NCBI RefSeq assembly: GCF_038719015.1
Contig: NZ_CP152276.1
Span: 4,605,501-4,669,500, forward strand
Length of the DNA: 64,000 nt
Direction: 5' to 3'
DNA from: Nguyenibacter vanlangensis
GTDB taxonomy: Bacteria; Pseudomonadota; Alphaproteobacteria; Acetobacterales; Acetobacteraceae
Shown piece after piece: positions 27,066-38,210 of the stretch. Both the position numbers and the translations under genes were made by a program. A model generated the notes under the pieces. That model had not been told where the DNA came from, did no database searches, and worked only from the letters and a program-made list of their open reading frames with translations. Within the stretch, counting starts at the first letter, position 1; each line of letters starts with the position of its first letter.

Positions 27066-28025
27066 TCAGGTGCGGCAGGTCGCGTGCTCGACCATCCAGC
27101 GGCACAGCGCGCCGTAGGAGATGCCGCAATGCGCGGCCTGTTCGGGCAGGAGCGAGGTGGGCGTCATGCCGGGCTGGGTATTGACTTCGAGCACGACCAG
27201 GCAGCCGGGGCGGCGGTCGGGTCCGTCGCCGCAGGACGTGTCGTCATAGCGGAAATCGGTGCGCGAGGCGCCGGAGCAGCCGATCGCGCGATGGGCGGCC
27301 ACCGCCAGTTCCAGCGCCCGGGCGAAGGCGTCGGGGTGGATGCGCGCGGGCAATTGGTGGTGGGAGCCGTCATCGCCGTATTTGGCGTCGTAATCGTAGA
27401 ATTCGTGCGCCTGGGACGGGTTGGGGGTGATGTCGGTCGCCGTCAGGGCGCGGTCGCCCAGCACGCCCACCGTGATCTCGCGCCCGGGGATGAAGGTCTC
27501 GACCAGCGCGCGGGGGCCGAAGGTCCAGGCGGCGGCGATGGCGGCGCGGCGGTTGGAGCCGGGGCGGACGATCTCGACCCCCACCGACGAGCCTTCGTTC
27601 AGCGGCTTGATGACGTAGGGGGCGGGCAGCGGGTCGGCGGCGGGGAAGTCGGCGATGTCGATCACCCGTCCTTCGGCCACCGGCAGGCCGGCGGCGCGCA
27701 GCGTGGTACGCGCGGCTGCCTTGTCCATCGCCAGCGCCGAGGCGCGCACGCCGGAATGGGTGTAGGGGATGTTCATCCAGTCCAGCACGCCCTGGATCGA
27801 TCCGTCCTCGCCGAAGCGGCCATGGAGCGCGTTGAACACGACGTCGGGCCTGTGGTCGGTCAGGTCGGCGACGATGGCGCCGAGATCGGGGCCGGCGTCG
27901 ATCACGCGGACGTCGAATCCTTCCTCGCGCAGTGCCGCGCTGATTCCGGCGCCGCTGGACAGGCTGACCCTGCGTTCGGCGGAGAGGCCGCCCATGAGCA
28001 CGGTGATCTTGCGCGGTGCGGTCAT
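27066..28025 (-). CDS. ddl: D-alanine--D-alanine ligase
   Basis: 319 residues, ATP-grasp fold. VLMGGLSAERRVSLSSG, NALHGRFGEDGSIQGVLD, YTHSGVRASALAMDK, PYVIKPLNEGSSVGV and VLEVNTQPGMTPTSL are the family signature segments. It makes the D-Ala-D-Ala dipeptide for MurF. ATG 28025 overlaps the murB stop by four bases. Between it and ftsQ there are 52 bases, the longest gap in this stretch of the operon. Confidence 0.95.
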   Translation of the reverse strand: MTAPRKITVLMGGLSAERRVSLSSGAGISAALREEGFDVRVIDAGPDLGAIVADLTDHRPDVVFNALHGRFGEDGSIQGVLDWMNIPYTHSGVRASALAMDKAAARTTLRAAGLPVAEGRVIDIADFPAADPLPAPYVIKPLNEGSSVGVEIVRPGSNRRAAIAAAWTFGPRALVETFIPGREITVGVLGDRALTATDITPNPSQAHEFYDYDAKYGDDGSHHQLPARIHPDAFARALELAVAAHRAIGCSGASRTDFRYDDTSCGDGPDRRPGCLVVLEVNTQPGMTPTSLLPEQAAHCGISYGALCRWMVEHATCRT

Positions 28026-29020
28026 GCGGGGTCTCCGGCAGGGGATGGGATAGAGGCAGGATCGGGGCGGCCGATGCGCTTGATTTCCCAATGGAGCGCG
28101 ATGCCGGTGGCGGCCTGGACGCGGCTGCGCACCGTCTCGCCCAGCGTTTCAAGCTCGGCGGCGGTGGCGGTGCCGGTGTTGAGCATGAAATTGCAGTGTT
28201 TTTCGCTGACCTGCGCGCCGCCCAGGGCCAGGCCGCGGCAGCCGGCCGCGTCGATGAGCTGCCAGGCCTTGCGGTCGGTGAGGGCCGGGTCGGGATTGCG
28301 GAAGGTCGAGCCGCCGGTGCGGGCGCGGACGGGCTGCGACTCCTCGCGCGACTGGCGGATGGCGGCGATGGATCGGCGGATCTCGGCGGACGGGGCGGGG
28401 GTGCCGCGCAGGCGCGCGCGTGCGACCGCGGCGCCTGCCGGCAGGGCGGAATGGCGGTAGGCGAAGCCCAGTTCGGCGCCGGACAGGCGCAGGGTCCGGC
28501 CGTCGCGGGTGACGATGTCGGCCCAGTCGAGGATCGTGGCGATGTCGGAACCATAGGCGCCGGCATTCATCGCCACCGCGCCGCCGATCGAGCCGGGGAT
28601 GCCGGCAAGGAATTCCAGGCCCGCCAGCCCGGCCTCGGCCGCGCGTTCGGCGACGACCATGTCGAGGCAGGCGGCGCCGGCCACCAGCCCGTCCGGTTCG
28701 ATCGCGATGTCGGCGAAGCCGCCGCCCAGCCGGATGACCAGGCCCGCGATGCCGCCGTCGCGCAGGATGACGTTGGAGCATGCCCCCAGAACGGTCACAG
28801 GGACGTCGGGCGGGAGCAGGCGCATGGCCTGGGCCAGGTCGGCCGTATCGGCGGGCTGGAACAGCAGGTCGGCCGGGCCGCCGACGCGGAACCAGGTGCG
28901 CGGGCCGAGCGCGGCGCCCGGGGTCAGGCGGCCGCGCAGGCCGGACAGAAGGCCACGCAGCGCGGCCGGATCGGCCGCGGCGGGCGGGGAGGCGGAGGAT
29001 TCGGGTGCGGCGGCAATCAT
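28022..29020 (-). CDS. murB: UDP-N-acetylenolpyruvoylglucosamine reductase MurB
   Basis: 332 residues, FAD enzyme completing UDP-MurNAc synthesis. [32 protein letters not shown] and [20 protein letters not shown] are the FAD-binding signatures; [13 protein letters not shown] carries the catalytic Ser region and [13 protein letters not shown] the C-terminal Glu/substrate site. A non-conserved Ala/Pro/Ser leader of about 20 residues precedes the fold. Both ends overlap neighbours (murC and ddl) by four bases. Confidence 0.95.
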   Translation of the reverse strand: MIAAAPESSASPPAAADPAALRGLLSGLRGRLTPGAALGPRTWFRVGGPADLLFQPADTADLAQAMRLLPPDVPVTVLGACSNVILRDGGIAGLVIRLGGGFADIAIEPDGLVAGAACLDMVVAERAAEAGLAGLEFLAGIPGSIGGAVAMNAGAYGSDIATILDWADIVTRDGRTLRLSGAELGFAYRHSALPAGAAVARARLRGTPAPSAEIRRSIAAIRQSREESQPVRARTGGSTFRNPDPALTDRKAWQLIDAAGCRGLALGGAQVSEKHCNFMLNTGTATAAELETLGETVRSRVQAATGIALHWEIKRIGRPDPASIPSPAGDPA

Positions 29021-30456
29021 GCCGCGAAGCCCCCCGACCTGGCCGCCGGGTTCTGCAGGGCGGCGAGTTCGCCGGGCAGGGCCTGGGCCCAGTTGGTGAT
29101 GCTGCCGGCGCCGAGGCAGACCACGAAATCGCCGGGGCGGGCGATGGCGTTGATCATTTCCGCCAGGTGTTCGGGGCCGGGCAGCGGGACCACCGAGCGG
29201 TGGCCGCGTTCGCGCAGGCCCTCGACCAGGGCGTCGCGGCTGATGCCGTCGATCGGGGTTTCGCCGGCGGCGTAGACGTCGGCCACGATGACGGTGCCGG
29301 CATCGTTCATGCAGGTGCAGAACTCGCCGAACAGGGTCTGCAGCCGCGAATAGCGGTGGGGCTGGACCACGGCGATGACGTCGCGCGCCCCGGCCTGGCG
29401 CGCGGCCTTGAGCACGGCGGCGATTTCGACCGGGTGATGGCCGTAATCGTCGATCACGGTGACGCCGCCGGTTTCGCCGGTGCGGGTGAAGCGGCGCTTG
29501 ACGCCGCGGAAGCCGGCGAAGGCCGAGCGGATGGTGGCGTCGTCGATTTCCATCTCGACCCCGACGGCGATCGCGGCCAGGGCGTTCTGCACGTTGTGAT
29601 GGCCGAGCATGGGCAGGCGGAACGGGCCGGCGCGGCGGGTGCGGTTGCGGTTGCGGTTGGTCACCACGACCTCGAACGTCGCGCCGAGCTTGTCGGTGAT
29701 GATCTTTTCCGCCCGGATGTCGGCCTGCGGCGAGAAGCCGTAGGTGATGATGCGGTGGTCGGACAGGCGGGGGATCATCTGCTGCACCGCCGGGTGGTCG
29801 ATGCACAGCACGGCGAAGCCGTAGAAGGGGATGTTGGCGACGAACTGGTCGTAGGCGGCCTGCATCGCCTCGGCCGTGCCCCAATGGTCGAGATGCTCGG
29901 GGTCCATGTTGGTGACGACGGTGATCACCGAGGGCAGGCGCAGGAAGGAGCCGTCGGATTCGTCGGCCTCGACCACCATCCAGTCGCCCGAGCCCATGCG
30001 GGTGTTGGTGCCGTAGGCCTCGATGATGCCGCCATTGATCACCGTGGGGTCGAGGCGGGCGGCTTCGAGCACCGCGGCGATCAGGCTGGTGGTGGTGGTC
30101 TTGCCGTGGGTGCCGCCGACGGCCACCGACCAGCGCAGGCGCATCAGCTCGGCCAGCATTTCCGCGCGGCGGACCACCGGAATCAGGCGCGCGCGGGCGG
30201 CCAGGACCTCGGGATTGTCGCGCTTGACCGCCGTCGAGGTGACCACGACCTGGGCCGCGCCGAGATTGGCGGCGTCATGGCCGATCGCGACCTTGATCCC
30301 GGCGGCGCGCAGGCGCAGGACGTTGGCGTTCTCCGCGATGTCCGACCCCTGGACGGCGTAGCCCAGCAGATGCAGCACCTCGGCGATTCCGGACATGCCG
30401 ATGCCGCCGATCCCGACGAAATGGATGGTGCCGATGGAAAGGGGCAGGGCTCTCAT
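29017..30456 (-). CDS. murC: UDP-N-acetylmuramate--L-alanine ligase MurC
   Basis: 479 residues. [18 protein letters not shown] (N-terminal nucleotide fold), [17 protein letters not shown] (ATP P-loop), [24 protein letters not shown] [14 protein letters not shown], and the C-terminal [16 protein letters not shown]. It adds L-Ala to UDP-MurNAc, the first of four Mur ligase steps, all encoded here. Four-base overlaps with murG upstream and murB downstream. Confidence 0.96.
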   Translation of the reverse strand: MRALPLSIGTIHFVGIGGIGMSGIAEVLHLLGYAVQGSDIAENANVLRLRAAGIKVAIGHDAANLGAAQVVVTSTAVKRDNPEVLAARARLIPVVRRAEMLAELMRLRWSVAVGGTHGKTTTTSLIAAVLEAARLDPTVINGGIIEAYGTNTRMGSGDWMVVEADESDGSFLRLPSVITVVTNMDPEHLDHWGTAEAMQAAYDQFVANIPFYGFAVLCIDHPAVQQMIPRLSDHRIITYGFSPQADIRAEKIITDKLGATFEVVVTNRNRNRTRRAGPFRLPMLGHHNVQNALAAIAVGVEMEIDDATIRSAFAGFRGVKRRFTRTGETGGVTVIDDYGHHPVEIAAVLKAARQAGARDVIAVVQPHRYSRLQTLFGEFCTCMNDAGTVIVADVYAAGETPIDGISRDALVEGLRERGHRSVVPLPGPEHLAEMINAIARPGDFVVCLGAGSITNWAQALPGELAALQNPAARSGGFAA

Positions 30457-31610
30457 GCTGGGGTCTCCGTCTTGGCGGCTGTCGGATAGGCGGGGCGGGG
30501 CGTCCGATGCAAGCGTTCCGCGATCCGGGCTTCGATCAGGTCGGCGAAGCGGCGCGCGGCGTCGGGGCGGGCCAGGCCCCGCGCGGCGCGGGCGGCATCG
30601 GCGAGGGATGCGGGATCGGACAGCAGGGCCTGCAGCCGCTCGGCCAGCGCGGCGGCGGTGAAGCCGGGCTGGCGGATCATCCAGGCGGCGCCTTCCTGGA
30701 CCAGGGCGGCGGCGTTCGCCCCCTGTTCGTCGCCGGCGGCGATCGGCAGCGGCACCAGGATGGCGGGACGGCCGGCATTGGTCAGTTCGGCGACCGAGGA
30801 GCCGCCGGCGCGGCCGACGACCAGGTGGGCGGCGGCCAGCAGGGCCGCGACGTCGGAGAAGAAGGGCGAGAGGGTGGCGCGGATGCCCAGCGCGTCATAA
30901 GCGGCGCGGACCCGGTCGATATCCTCGGCGCGGGCCTGCTGCGTGACGCGCAGGCGCGCGCGCAGGCCAGCCGGCAGGCGGCCGATGGCGTCGGGCACCA
31001 CGTCGCTGAACACCCTGGCGCCCAGAGAGCCGCCCCAGACGAGGAGGCGGATCGCGTCGCCCGGCGGGATGTAGGGGGTGGCGTGCAGGGCGGCGATGTC
31101 GTCGCGGACCGGCATGCCGGTCGGCTCGGGATGCGCGTGGGCCGGCAGGCCGGCGACGCGGGCGAAGGAGGTGGCGATGCCGTCGGCGAAGCGGGCGAGC
31201 GCCTTGTTGGCCTGGCCCAGCACGGCGTTGCCTTCATGGAGGAAGATCAGCGGCCGGTCCTTGCCCAAAAGGCGGGCGCCCAGCAGGGGGGGGACCGAGG
31301 GGTAGCCGCCGAAGCCGACCACGGCCAGGGCATCGAGCCGGCGGAGGATGGCGCGGGCCTGGCGTGTGCCGCGCGCCAGAGCCAGGGCGGCGCCGGCGCG
31401 GCGGGCGAGCCCGTGGCCGGCGATGCCCGCGCCGGGCAGCACGAATTGCGGGCCCTCGGCGAAGATGCCGTGGCCGCGCTCGCCGGCGCGGCGGTCGGTC
31501 ATCAACGCGATGGCGTGGCCGCGCGCGGCGAGCGCGCGGGCCAGGGCCTCGGCGGGGATGAAATGGCCGCCGGTGCCTCCGGCGGCGATGACGATCGGGC
31601 GGGCGGTCAT
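30453..31610 (-). CDS. murG: Lipid II synthase MurG (UDP-GlcNAc transferase)
   Basis: 385 residues, GT-B glycosyltransferase at the inner face of the membrane. N-terminal [50 protein letters not shown], and the C-terminal donor site [20 protein letters not shown] and [15 protein letters not shown]. In the last, D-E-Q replaces the more common D-x-Q variants. It converts lipid I to lipid II. It starts 10 bases after the ftsW stop. Confidence 0.95.
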   Translation of the reverse strand: MTARPIVIAAGGTGGHFIPAEALARALAARGHAIALMTDRRAGERGHGIFAEGPQFVLPGAGIAGHGLARRAGAALALARGTRQARAILRRLDALAVVGFGGYPSVPPLLGARLLGKDRPLIFLHEGNAVLGQANKALARFADGIATSFARVAGLPAHAHPEPTGMPVRDDIAALHATPYIPPGDAIRLLVWGGSLGARVFSDVVPDAIGRLPAGLRARLRVTQQARAEDIDRVRAAYDALGIRATLSPFFSDVAALLAAAHLVVGRAGGSSVAELTNAGRPAILVPLPIAAGDEQGANAAALVQEGAAWMIRQPGFTAAALAERLQALLSDPASLADAARAARGLARPDAARRFADLIEARIAERLHRTPRPAYPTAAKTETPA

Positions 31611-31620
31611 GATTCGGTCC

Positions 31621-32784
31621 TCATGCCGCGGCTCGGCGGCCGCGGAAGGCGGGACGGCCGCGCGGGATGCGGCTTTCGCCCGTCCGCTGGCGGGTCAGGG
31701 CCAGGACCATGCCGATGGTCAGCGCCACCGACATGGCCGACGAGCCGCCATAGGAGATGAAGGGCAGGGTCATGCCCTTGGTCGGGATCAGGTGCAGGGT
31801 CGAGCCCATGTTGACGAACGCCTGGAGGCCGAAGCCGGTGACGAGGCCGGCGGTGGCGACGACGATGAAGGGATCGTCCTCGCGCAGCAGCTTGAGCAGG
31901 GTGCGGATGACGATCACGCCGAAGACGGCGATGATGAACAGGCAGATCAGCATGCCGAATTCCTCGCCCGCCACGGCGAAGACGAAATCGGCGTGAGCGT
32001 CGGGCAGCAGGTCCTTGACCCGCCCCTCGCCGGGGCCGCGGCCCATCAGCCCGCCATTGCCGAAGGCGCGCAGCGCGGTGTCGATCTGGTAATGGTCGCC
32101 GACATTGGGGTGCAGGAAGCGTTCGACGCGCGAGCGGACATGGGGGAAGACCATGTAAGCGCCAAGAAATGCGGCGATCATGCAGCCCACGCCGGCGCCG
32201 ACGAAGAAGATGTTCAGCCCGTCGATGAAGAGCTGGGCCAGGAACACCGTGGTGATCACGCTGAGCATGCCGATATCGGGCTGCGATTTGAGCAGCAGCA
32301 GGATGACCGCGAACAGGCCGAGCGCGATGGGCATGCCCGGGAAGAAGCGGCGCAGGCGCCGTTCGGTCAGCAGCCAGGCGGTGACGACCGCGAAACAGGG
32401 CTTGAGGAATTCGGAGGGCTGGACCGACATCAGCGGCAGCGCGATCCAGCGCCGCGCGCCCTTGATTTCGACCCCGTGGACCAGCGTGAGGGCGGTGGCG
32501 CCGATGGCGACCACGAAGCCCACCGCCGCCAGGCGCCTGACGCCGCGCGGCGAGAGCAGCGAGGTGGCGGTGACGATCGCCCCGGCCAGCAGCAGGAAGA
32601 TGACCTGCTTGAGGATGAACATGTCGCGCGAGGCGCCGATGCGGGTGGCCACCGCCGGGCTGGCCGCCAGCATCAGCACGTAGCCGAAGCCGATCAGGAT
32701 GCCGATGCAGGAGAGCGTCACCCGGTCGACATGGCGCCACCAGCGGGCGAGATAGGATGCATCGACGCGCGAAATGGCGGCCAT
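31621..32784 (-). CDS. ftsW: SEDS-family septal glycosyltransferase FtsW
   Basis: 387 residues with about ten membrane helices. SEDS motifs: GARRWIALPLMSVQPSEFLKP, LKSQPDIGMLSV, YQIDTALRAFGNGG, GRGPGEGRVKDLLPDAHADFV (loop 7/8) and TLPFISYGGSSAMS. It polymerises lipid II at the septum together with FtsI, encoded upstream in the same operon. ATG 32784 overlaps the murD stop by one base. Confidence 0.95.
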   Translation of the reverse strand: MAAISRVDASYLARWWRHVDRVTLSCIGILIGFGYVLMLAASPAVATRIGASRDMFILKQVIFLLLAGAIVTATSLLSPRGVRRLAAVGFVVAIGATALTLVHGVEIKGARRWIALPLMSVQPSEFLKPCFAVVTAWLLTERRLRRFFPGMPIALGLFAVILLLLKSQPDIGMLSVITTVFLAQLFIDGLNIFFVGAGVGCMIAAFLGAYMVFPHVRSRVERFLHPNVGDHYQIDTALRAFGNGGLMGRGPGEGRVKDLLPDAHADFVFAVAGEEFGMLICLFIIAVFGVIVIRTLLKLLREDDPFIVVATAGLVTGFGLQAFVNMGSTLHLIPTKGMTLPFISYGGSSAMSVALTIGMVLALTRQRTGESRIPRGRPAFRGRRAAA

Positions 32785-34226
32785 TATCCGTGATCCCCGT
32801 ATGCGTGATTCCCGTCCTGGGTATTGGCGATGCCCTCGACCAGCGCGGCGAAATGCCGGCCGCGCTGTTCGAAGCTGCTGAACTGGTCGAAGCTGGCGCA
32901 GGCGGGCGAGAGCAGCACGACGGGCGCGCCTGTCCGGCGGGCCGCGTCCAGGGCGGCGGGGACCGCCTGGTCCAGCGTGCCGGACAGGGTGTGGGGCACG
33001 CCGTGCGCCGCCAGCGTTTCGGCGAGCGCCGGGCCGTCGCGTCCGATCAGGAGGGCGTGGGCGATCCGTGGGAAATAGGGGGCGAGGTCGGCGATGCCGC
33101 CGGCCTTGGCCAGGCCGCCCGCGATCCAGACCAGGCGGTCGTAGCAGCCCAGCGCCCGCGCGGCGGCGTCGGCATTGGTGGCCTTGCTGTCGTCGATGAA
33201 GCGGATGCCGTCGATCGCGCCCACCGGTTTCTGGCGGTGGGGCAAGCCGGGGAAGTCGCGCAGCGCCTGGGGGATGTGTGCGCGGGGCACGCCGAGGGCC
33301 AGCGCCATGGCGGTCGCAGCGGCGGCGTTTTCCGCGTTGTGGGCGCCGGGCAGGGCGGGAGAGGCGGCGAGCGGGGCGATCGGGCCGGTGGTGTCGCGCA
33401 GCGTGCCGTCCGCGCCCGTCAGGTCGGCGGGGGCGCTGCCCGAGATCGTCATGACGCTTATGCCGCGCGCGCGCAAATCCTGGCAGAGCGCGTCGGTGGC
33501 GGCGTTGTCGCCCAGCACGGCGAGGTCGCCGGGGCCCTGGCGGTCGAAGATATGCAGCTTCGCCTGGCGGTAGCCGGCCATGTCGCCGTGGCGGTCGAGA
33601 TGGTCCGGGGTGAGGTTGAGCAGGCAGGCCGCATCGAAGCGCAGATCGTGCAGCCGTTCCAGCATGTAGGACGACATTTCCAGCACATAGACGCCGTCGT
33701 CGGGCAGCAGGGGCAGGGCGAGCGAGGCCGGGCCGAGATTGCCGCCCGCCGCTGCCGGGATGCCGGCCGCCTGGAGCATGTGGGCCAGCAGGGCGGTCGT
33801 GGTGGATTTGCCGTTGGTGCCGGTGATGCCGGCGAAGCGGGCGCGCGAGCCCGCGCGGCGTACCGCGCGGAACAGCAGGTCGGCGTCGGACAGGATGGGG
33901 ATGCCGGCCGCGCGGGCCAGCAGGGCGACCGGGTGGGGGGCGGGCAGCAGATGCGGGATGCCCGGGGACAGCACCAGGGCGTCGAACCCGTCCAGGGTCG
34001 AAAAGGGGGCGATGGTGATGCCGGGCGCGTCGCCCGGACCGGCGTTCAGCGCGGCGCGGGCGGCCTGGCCGTCGTCCCAGGCCTGGATCCGCGCGCCCAT
34101 GGCGGCGAGCGCGCGGACGACGGGCGCGCCGTTGCGGCCCAGCCCCAGCACCGCGTAGCGGTGGCCGGCGAAGAGGCCGGGGGGGAAGGGCCCCGGGATA
34201 TCGGGATCGGCGGGACGGGTCGTCAT
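32784..34226 (-). CDS. murD: UDP-N-acetylmuramoyl-L-alanine--D-glutamate ligase MurD
   Basis: 480 residues. [35 protein letters not shown] (P-loop), [37 protein letters not shown] and [21 protein letters not shown] are the MurD signatures, the last being diagnostic. It adds D-Glu to UDP-MurNAc-L-Ala. ATG 34226 overlaps the mraY stop by four bases. Confidence 0.96.
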   Translation of the reverse strand: MTTRPADPDIPGPFPPGLFAGHRYAVLGLGRNGAPVVRALAAMGARIQAWDDGQAARAALNAGPGDAPGITIAPFSTLDGFDALVLSPGIPHLLPAPHPVALLARAAGIPILSDADLLFRAVRRAGSRARFAGITGTNGKSTTTALLAHMLQAAGIPAAAGGNLGPASLALPLLPDDGVYVLEMSSYMLERLHDLRFDAACLLNLTPDHLDRHGDMAGYRQAKLHIFDRQGPGDLAVLGDNAATDALCQDLRARGISVMTISGSAPADLTGADGTLRDTTGPIAPLAASPALPGAHNAENAAAATAMALALGVPRAHIPQALRDFPGLPHRQKPVGAIDGIRFIDDSKATNADAAARALGCYDRLVWIAGGLAKAGGIADLAPYFPRIAHALLIGRDGPALAETLAAHGVPHTLSGTLDQAVPAALDAARRTGAPVVLLSPACASFDQFSSFEQRGRHFAALVEGIANTQDGNHAYGDHG

Positions 34227-35314
34227 CGCAGTTTCAGCGTTGCCAGGCCGCACAGGCCGAGAACGATCGAGACGATCCAGAAGCGGATCACGATCTTGGG
34301 TTCCTGCCAGCCTTTCTTTTCGAAATGGTGGTGGAGCGGCGCCATCAGGAACACGCGGCGGCCGGTGCGGCGGTACCAGAAGACCTGGATGATCACCGAC
34401 AGGGTTTCGGCCACGAACAGGCCGCCGACGATGCACAGCACCAGTTCGTGCTTGACCGCGACCGCGACCGCGCCCAGCGCGCCGCCCAGGGCCAGCGAGC
34501 CGGTATCGCCCATGAAGACGGCCGCCGGCGGGGCGTTGAACCAGAGAAAGCCCAGGCCCGCCCCGACCAGCGCCGAGCAGAACACGCAGAGTTCGCCGGT
34601 GCCGGGCACCGCGTGCAGTTGCAGGTAGTCGGCGAAGACATGGTTGCCGACCAGGTAGGCGATCAGCGCGAAGACCAGGGCGGCGATGATGACCGGCACG
34701 ATCGCCAGCCCGTCCAGCCCGTCGGTGAAGTTCACCGCGTTGCCGAAGCCGGAGATGGTGATCATGGCGAAGAGCGGAAAGGCGAGGCCCAGCGGCAGCA
34801 GCCATTCCTTCAGGAAGGGGAAGGCCAGATGGTTGGCGAGGTCGGCGGGCATCAGGCTTTGCAGCCAGTAGCCGCCGATCAGCGAGGCCGCGAATTCGCA
34901 GCCCAGCCGCGTGCGCTTGGACACGCCCGCCGTGTTGCGCCGGGACAGCTTGAGATAGTCGTCGGCGAAGCCGACCGCGCCGAAGGCCAGCGTGGTCAGC
35001 AGCACCGCCCAGACGAAGCCGTTGGTGAGGTCTGCCCAGAGCAGGGTCGCGCCGAACAGGGCGGCGAGGATCAGCACCCCGCCCATGGTGGGGGTGCCGG
35101 CCTTTTCCAGGATATGGCGTTCGGGGCCGAGGGCGCGGATCGGCTGGCCCTCGCGCTGGATGCGGCGGAGCTGCGCGATCAGCGGGTTGCCCAGCACCAG
35201 CGCGATCGCCAGCGCCGTCAGGCAGGCGGCGCCCGCGCGGAAGGTGATGTAGCGGAACAGGTTGAGGATGGTGATGTGTGCCGCGGCGTGGTGCTGGACG
35301 AGATCGTAGAGCAT
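34223..35314 (-). CDS. mraY: Phospho-N-acetylmuramoyl-pentapeptide transferase MraY
   Basis: 363 residues, polytopic membrane enzyme making lipid [29 protein letters not shown] (catalytic DD), [15 protein letters not shown] (catalytic Asp), [12 protein letters not shown] and the [14 protein letters not shown] loop near the C-terminus are the defining motifs. ATG 35314 shares one base with the murF stop. Confidence 0.96.
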   Translation of the reverse strand: MLYDLVQHHAAAHITILNLFRYITFRAGAACLTALAIALVLGNPLIAQLRRIQREGQPIRALGPERHILEKAGTPTMGGVLILAALFGATLLWADLTNGFVWAVLLTTLAFGAVGFADDYLKLSRRNTAGVSKRTRLGCEFAASLIGGYWLQSLMPADLANHLAFPFLKEWLLPLGLAFPLFAMITISGFGNAVNFTDGLDGLAIVPVIIAALVFALIAYLVGNHVFADYLQLHAVPGTGELCVFCSALVGAGLGFLWFNAPPAAVFMGDTGSLALGGALGAVAVAVKHELVLCIVGGLFVAETLSVIIQVFWYRRTGRRVFLMAPLHHHFEKKGWQEPKIVIRFWIVSIVLGLCGLATLKLR

Positions 35315-36732
35315 CAGGCCACGTCCGCCCCGGCCGGGGTGGTGAGGACGGCGATGACGTCGCGCATGCGGCTGCCGAGGCTGCCCTTGACCAGGATCAC
35401 GTCGCCCGGCGCCACGGCGGCGCGGACCTGCGGCGCCAGGCCGGCCGCGTCGGGCGCCCAGGCGCCGCGTCTGGAGGGAGGAAGCAGGTCGAAGAGATAT
35501 TTCATGTTGGGGCCGCAGCAATAGACGATGTCCGCATGCGCGAGGACCGCGGACAGGAGGGATTCATGTTCGGCGCGTGCGAAGGCGCCGAGTTCGCGGA
35601 TATCGCCCAGCACGGCCATGCGCCGCGTCGCCGGGCGCAGGCCGAGCACGGAGAGGGAGGCGCGGATGGAGAGCGTGGATGCGTTGTAGCTTTCGTCGAG
35701 CAGCATGGCGCGGCCGTCGAGGATCGGCTGGTACGCGCCGCGCCCCGTGCCGGGACGGAAGGCGGAGAGGGCAGTGGCGGCAGCCGCGAGGACGCCGTCC
35801 GGGGCATGAGGATTCGGGGTATGAGGATTCAGGGCCGCGACCGCGCCCAGCGCCGTCGCGGCATTGCGGGCGAGGTGGGCGCCGGGGGCGTGCAGCGTGA
35901 CCGCGACGTGCTGTGCGCCGATTCGTACCGAGAAATCGCTGCCGTCCGGACCGAGCGCGAGGTCGGACAGGCGGATCGCGCTGTCGGGCCGGCTGCCGCT
36001 GCGCCACAGGATGGCGCGGGCGCGTTCGGCACGCTCGGCGAACAGGGCCTGGCCCACCGCGTCGTCGGGGACGATGGCGGTGCCGCCGGGCGGGAGGGCC
36101 GCGATCAGGTCGGATTTTTCCCGCGCGATGGCCTCCAGGCTGCCCATATGGCCGAGATGGGCGCCGGCGATGGTGGTGATGATCGCGACATCGGGGCGGA
36201 CCATGGCGGCCAGGGGGGCGATTTCGCCGGGATGGTTCATGCCGATCTCGGCCACGCACCAGGTCGCGTTCCCTGGCAGGCGCGCCAGGGTGAGCGGCAC
36301 GCCCCAATGGTTGTTGTAGGAGGCGACCGCGCAATGGGTGGGGCCCAGCGCGCCCAGCGCCACGCGCAGCATGTCCTTGGTCGTGGTCTTGCCCACGCTG
36401 CCGGTGACGGCGACCACGCGGCCGGTGAAGCGGGCGCGGGCCCGGCGGCCCAGGGCGCCCAGCGCCTCCATCGTGTCCGCGACGCGCAGCAGGCGTGGAT
36501 CGTCGAAGCCGGGGATCGTCCGATGGACCAGGGCGGCGGCCGCGCCGCTTGCCAAGGCCGCGCGGACATGGGCGTGGCCGTCGCTGTTTTCGCCCGCCAG
36601 GGCGATGAACAGGTCGCCGGGGACGAGGGTGCGGGTGTCGATCGATACCCCGGTCGCGGCGATCGGGGCGTCGCCGGCGAAGGTGCCGCCGGTTGCCGCT
36701 TCGAGTTCGGCGCGGGTCCAGAGCGCGGTCAT
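35314..36732 (-). CDS. murF: UDP-N-acetylmuramoyl-tripeptide--D-alanyl-D-alanine ligase MurF
   Basis: 472 residues. [17 protein letters not shown] at the N-terminus, [14 protein letters not shown] (P-loop), [42 protein letters not shown], and the C-terminal [13 protein letters not shown]. It attaches the D-Ala-D-Ala made by Ddl. Four-base overlap with murE upstream. Confidence 0.95.
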   Translation of the reverse strand: MTALWTRAELEAATGGTFAGDAPIAATGVSIDTRTLVPGDLFIALAGENSDGHAHVRAALASGAAAALVHRTIPGFDDPRLLRVADTMEALGALGRRARARFTGRVVAVTGSVGKTTTKDMLRVALGALGPTHCAVASYNNHWGVPLTLARLPGNATWCVAEIGMNHPGEIAPLAAMVRPDVAIITTIAGAHLGHMGSLEAIAREKSDLIAALPPGGTAIVPDDAVGQALFAERAERARAILWRSGSRPDSAIRLSDLALGPDGSDFSVRIGAQHVAVTLHAPGAHLARNAATALGAVAALNPHTPNPHAPDGVLAAAATALSAFRPGTGRGAYQPILDGRAMLLDESYNASTLSIRASLSVLGLRPATRRMAVLGDIRELGAFARAEHESLLSAVLAHADIVYCCGPNMKYLFDLLPPSRRGAWAPDAAGLAPQVRAAVAPGDVILVKGSLGSRMRDVIAVLTTPAGADVA

Positions 36733-38210
36733 GCCGCGACCCCGGCCAGGGTGCGGATGACCGACGCGTCGTCGAACGGGTGGGTGGTGGTGCCGATGGT
36801 CTGGCCCTGTTCGTGGCCCTTGCCGGCGACGACCAGCACGTCGCCGGGGCGGAGCATGGACAGGCCCTCGGCGATCGCACGGGCGCGGTCAGGGATTTCG
36901 ATCGCGCCGGGGGCGCCGGACAGGACCTCGCCGCGGATGAAGGCCGGGTCTTCTGTGCGGGGATTGTCGTCGGTGACGATGGCGATGTCGGCGCGGCGCG
37001 CGGCCTCGTGCCCCATCAGGGGGCGCTTGCCGCGATCGCGGTCGCCGCCGGCGCCGAAGACGGCGATCAGCCGGCCCGTCGCGTGCGGACGCAGCGCGTC
37101 GAGCAGGCGCGCCAGGGCGTCGGGCGTGTGGGCGTAGTCGACATAGGCCGCCGCCCCGTTGGCGAGCAGGGCGGCGCGTTCCATCCGGCCGCGCACGCCC
37201 GTCAGCGACGGCAGCAGGTCGATGGCGGCCGCGAGCCCCTGGGTGCCGGGTGCGGCCAGGGCGGCGGCCAGCAGCGCGTTATCCGCCTGGAACCGGCCGG
37301 GCAGGGCCAGGTCGAGGTCGCGCGTGACGCCGGCGCCGGCGATGCGCAGGCGCTGGCCCTCGGGCAGGGGGGTGCTGTCCAGCAGGCGGATCGCATCGCC
37401 CGCCGTGCCGACCAGGCGCAGTTCCATCTGTTTGCGCGCGGCGATGGCGCGCAGGGCGTCCAGGGTCGCGGAGTCCATGTCGGCATTGGCCGCCGCCAGG
37501 GCGCCGGGGGGCAGGATGTCGGCGAACAGGCGCAGCTTGGCCGCGCGATAGGCGTCGAGCGTGCCGTGATAATCGAGATGGTCGCGGGTGAGGTTAGTGA
37601 AGCCGGCGGCGGAGAGGCGCAGCCCGTCGAGCCGGTGCTGTTCCAGCCCGTGGGATGAGGCTTCGAGCGCCACGTCGCTGATGCCGCCGCGGGCCATGGC
37701 GGCGAGCGCCCTTGCCAGCCCGACGCTGTCGGGCGTGGTCAGGACCGGACCGCAATCGGGGAGGGGGACGTCGGCGATGAGGCCCAGCGTGCCGATGCTG
37801 GCGGCCTGGCGGCCCTGGAGCCGCCAGATCTGCCGCAAGAAATCGACGGTGCTGGTCTTGCCGTTGGTGCCGGTGACGGCGACGACGTGATCGGGCTGCG
37901 CCCCGGCGAAGGCGGCGGCCAGCAGCGCCAGGGCGCGGCGCGGCTCGGGGGCGGTGATGACCGGCAGGTCGATGCCGTCGGCCGGGGTGCCGGCGGGCAC
38001 GACCAGGGCGGCGGCGCCGGCGGCGATGGCGGCCGGCACGAAGGCGCGGCCGTCGGCGCGCGTGCCGGGGATGGCGACGAACAGCATGCCGGGTCGGACC
38101 TGGCGGCTGTCGGCGGTGACGCCGGAGATCGCGGGATCGATCGCAAAGCCCGGTGCCGGCGGGGCGGACAGGCCCGATACGGCCAGGAGCTGGGACAGCG
38201 GGCGGTTCAT
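36729..38210 (-). CDS. murE: UDP-N-acetylmuramoyl-tripeptide synthetase MurE
   Basis: 493 residues. VTADSRQVRPGMLFVAIPG, VTGTNGKTSTVDFLRQ (P-loop), EASSHGLEQHRLDGL, FTNLTRDHLDYHG, DYAHTPDALARLL and VTDDNPRTEDP. The DNPR motif indicates use of meso-diaminopimelate as the third residue, so the peptidoglycan is probably A1-gamma type. Start 38210 overlaps the ftsI stop by four bases. Confidence 0.96.
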   Translation of the reverse strand: MNRPLSQLLAVSGLSAPPAPGFAIDPAISGVTADSRQVRPGMLFVAIPGTRADGRAFVPAAIAAGAAALVVPAGTPADGIDLPVITAPEPRRALALLAAAFAGAQPDHVVAVTGTNGKTSTVDFLRQIWRLQGRQAASIGTLGLIADVPLPDCGPVLTTPDSVGLARALAAMARGGISDVALEASSHGLEQHRLDGLRLSAAGFTNLTRDHLDYHGTLDAYRAAKLRLFADILPPGALAAANADMDSATLDALRAIAARKQMELRLVGTAGDAIRLLDSTPLPEGQRLRIAGAGVTRDLDLALPGRFQADNALLAAALAAPGTQGLAAAIDLLPSLTGVRGRMERAALLANGAAAYVDYAHTPDALARLLDALRPHATGRLIAVFGAGGDRDRGKRPLMGHEAARRADIAIVTDDNPRTEDPAFIRGEVLSGAPGAIEIPDRARAIAEGLSMLRPGDVLVVAGKGHEQGQTIGTTTHPFDDASVIRTLAGVAA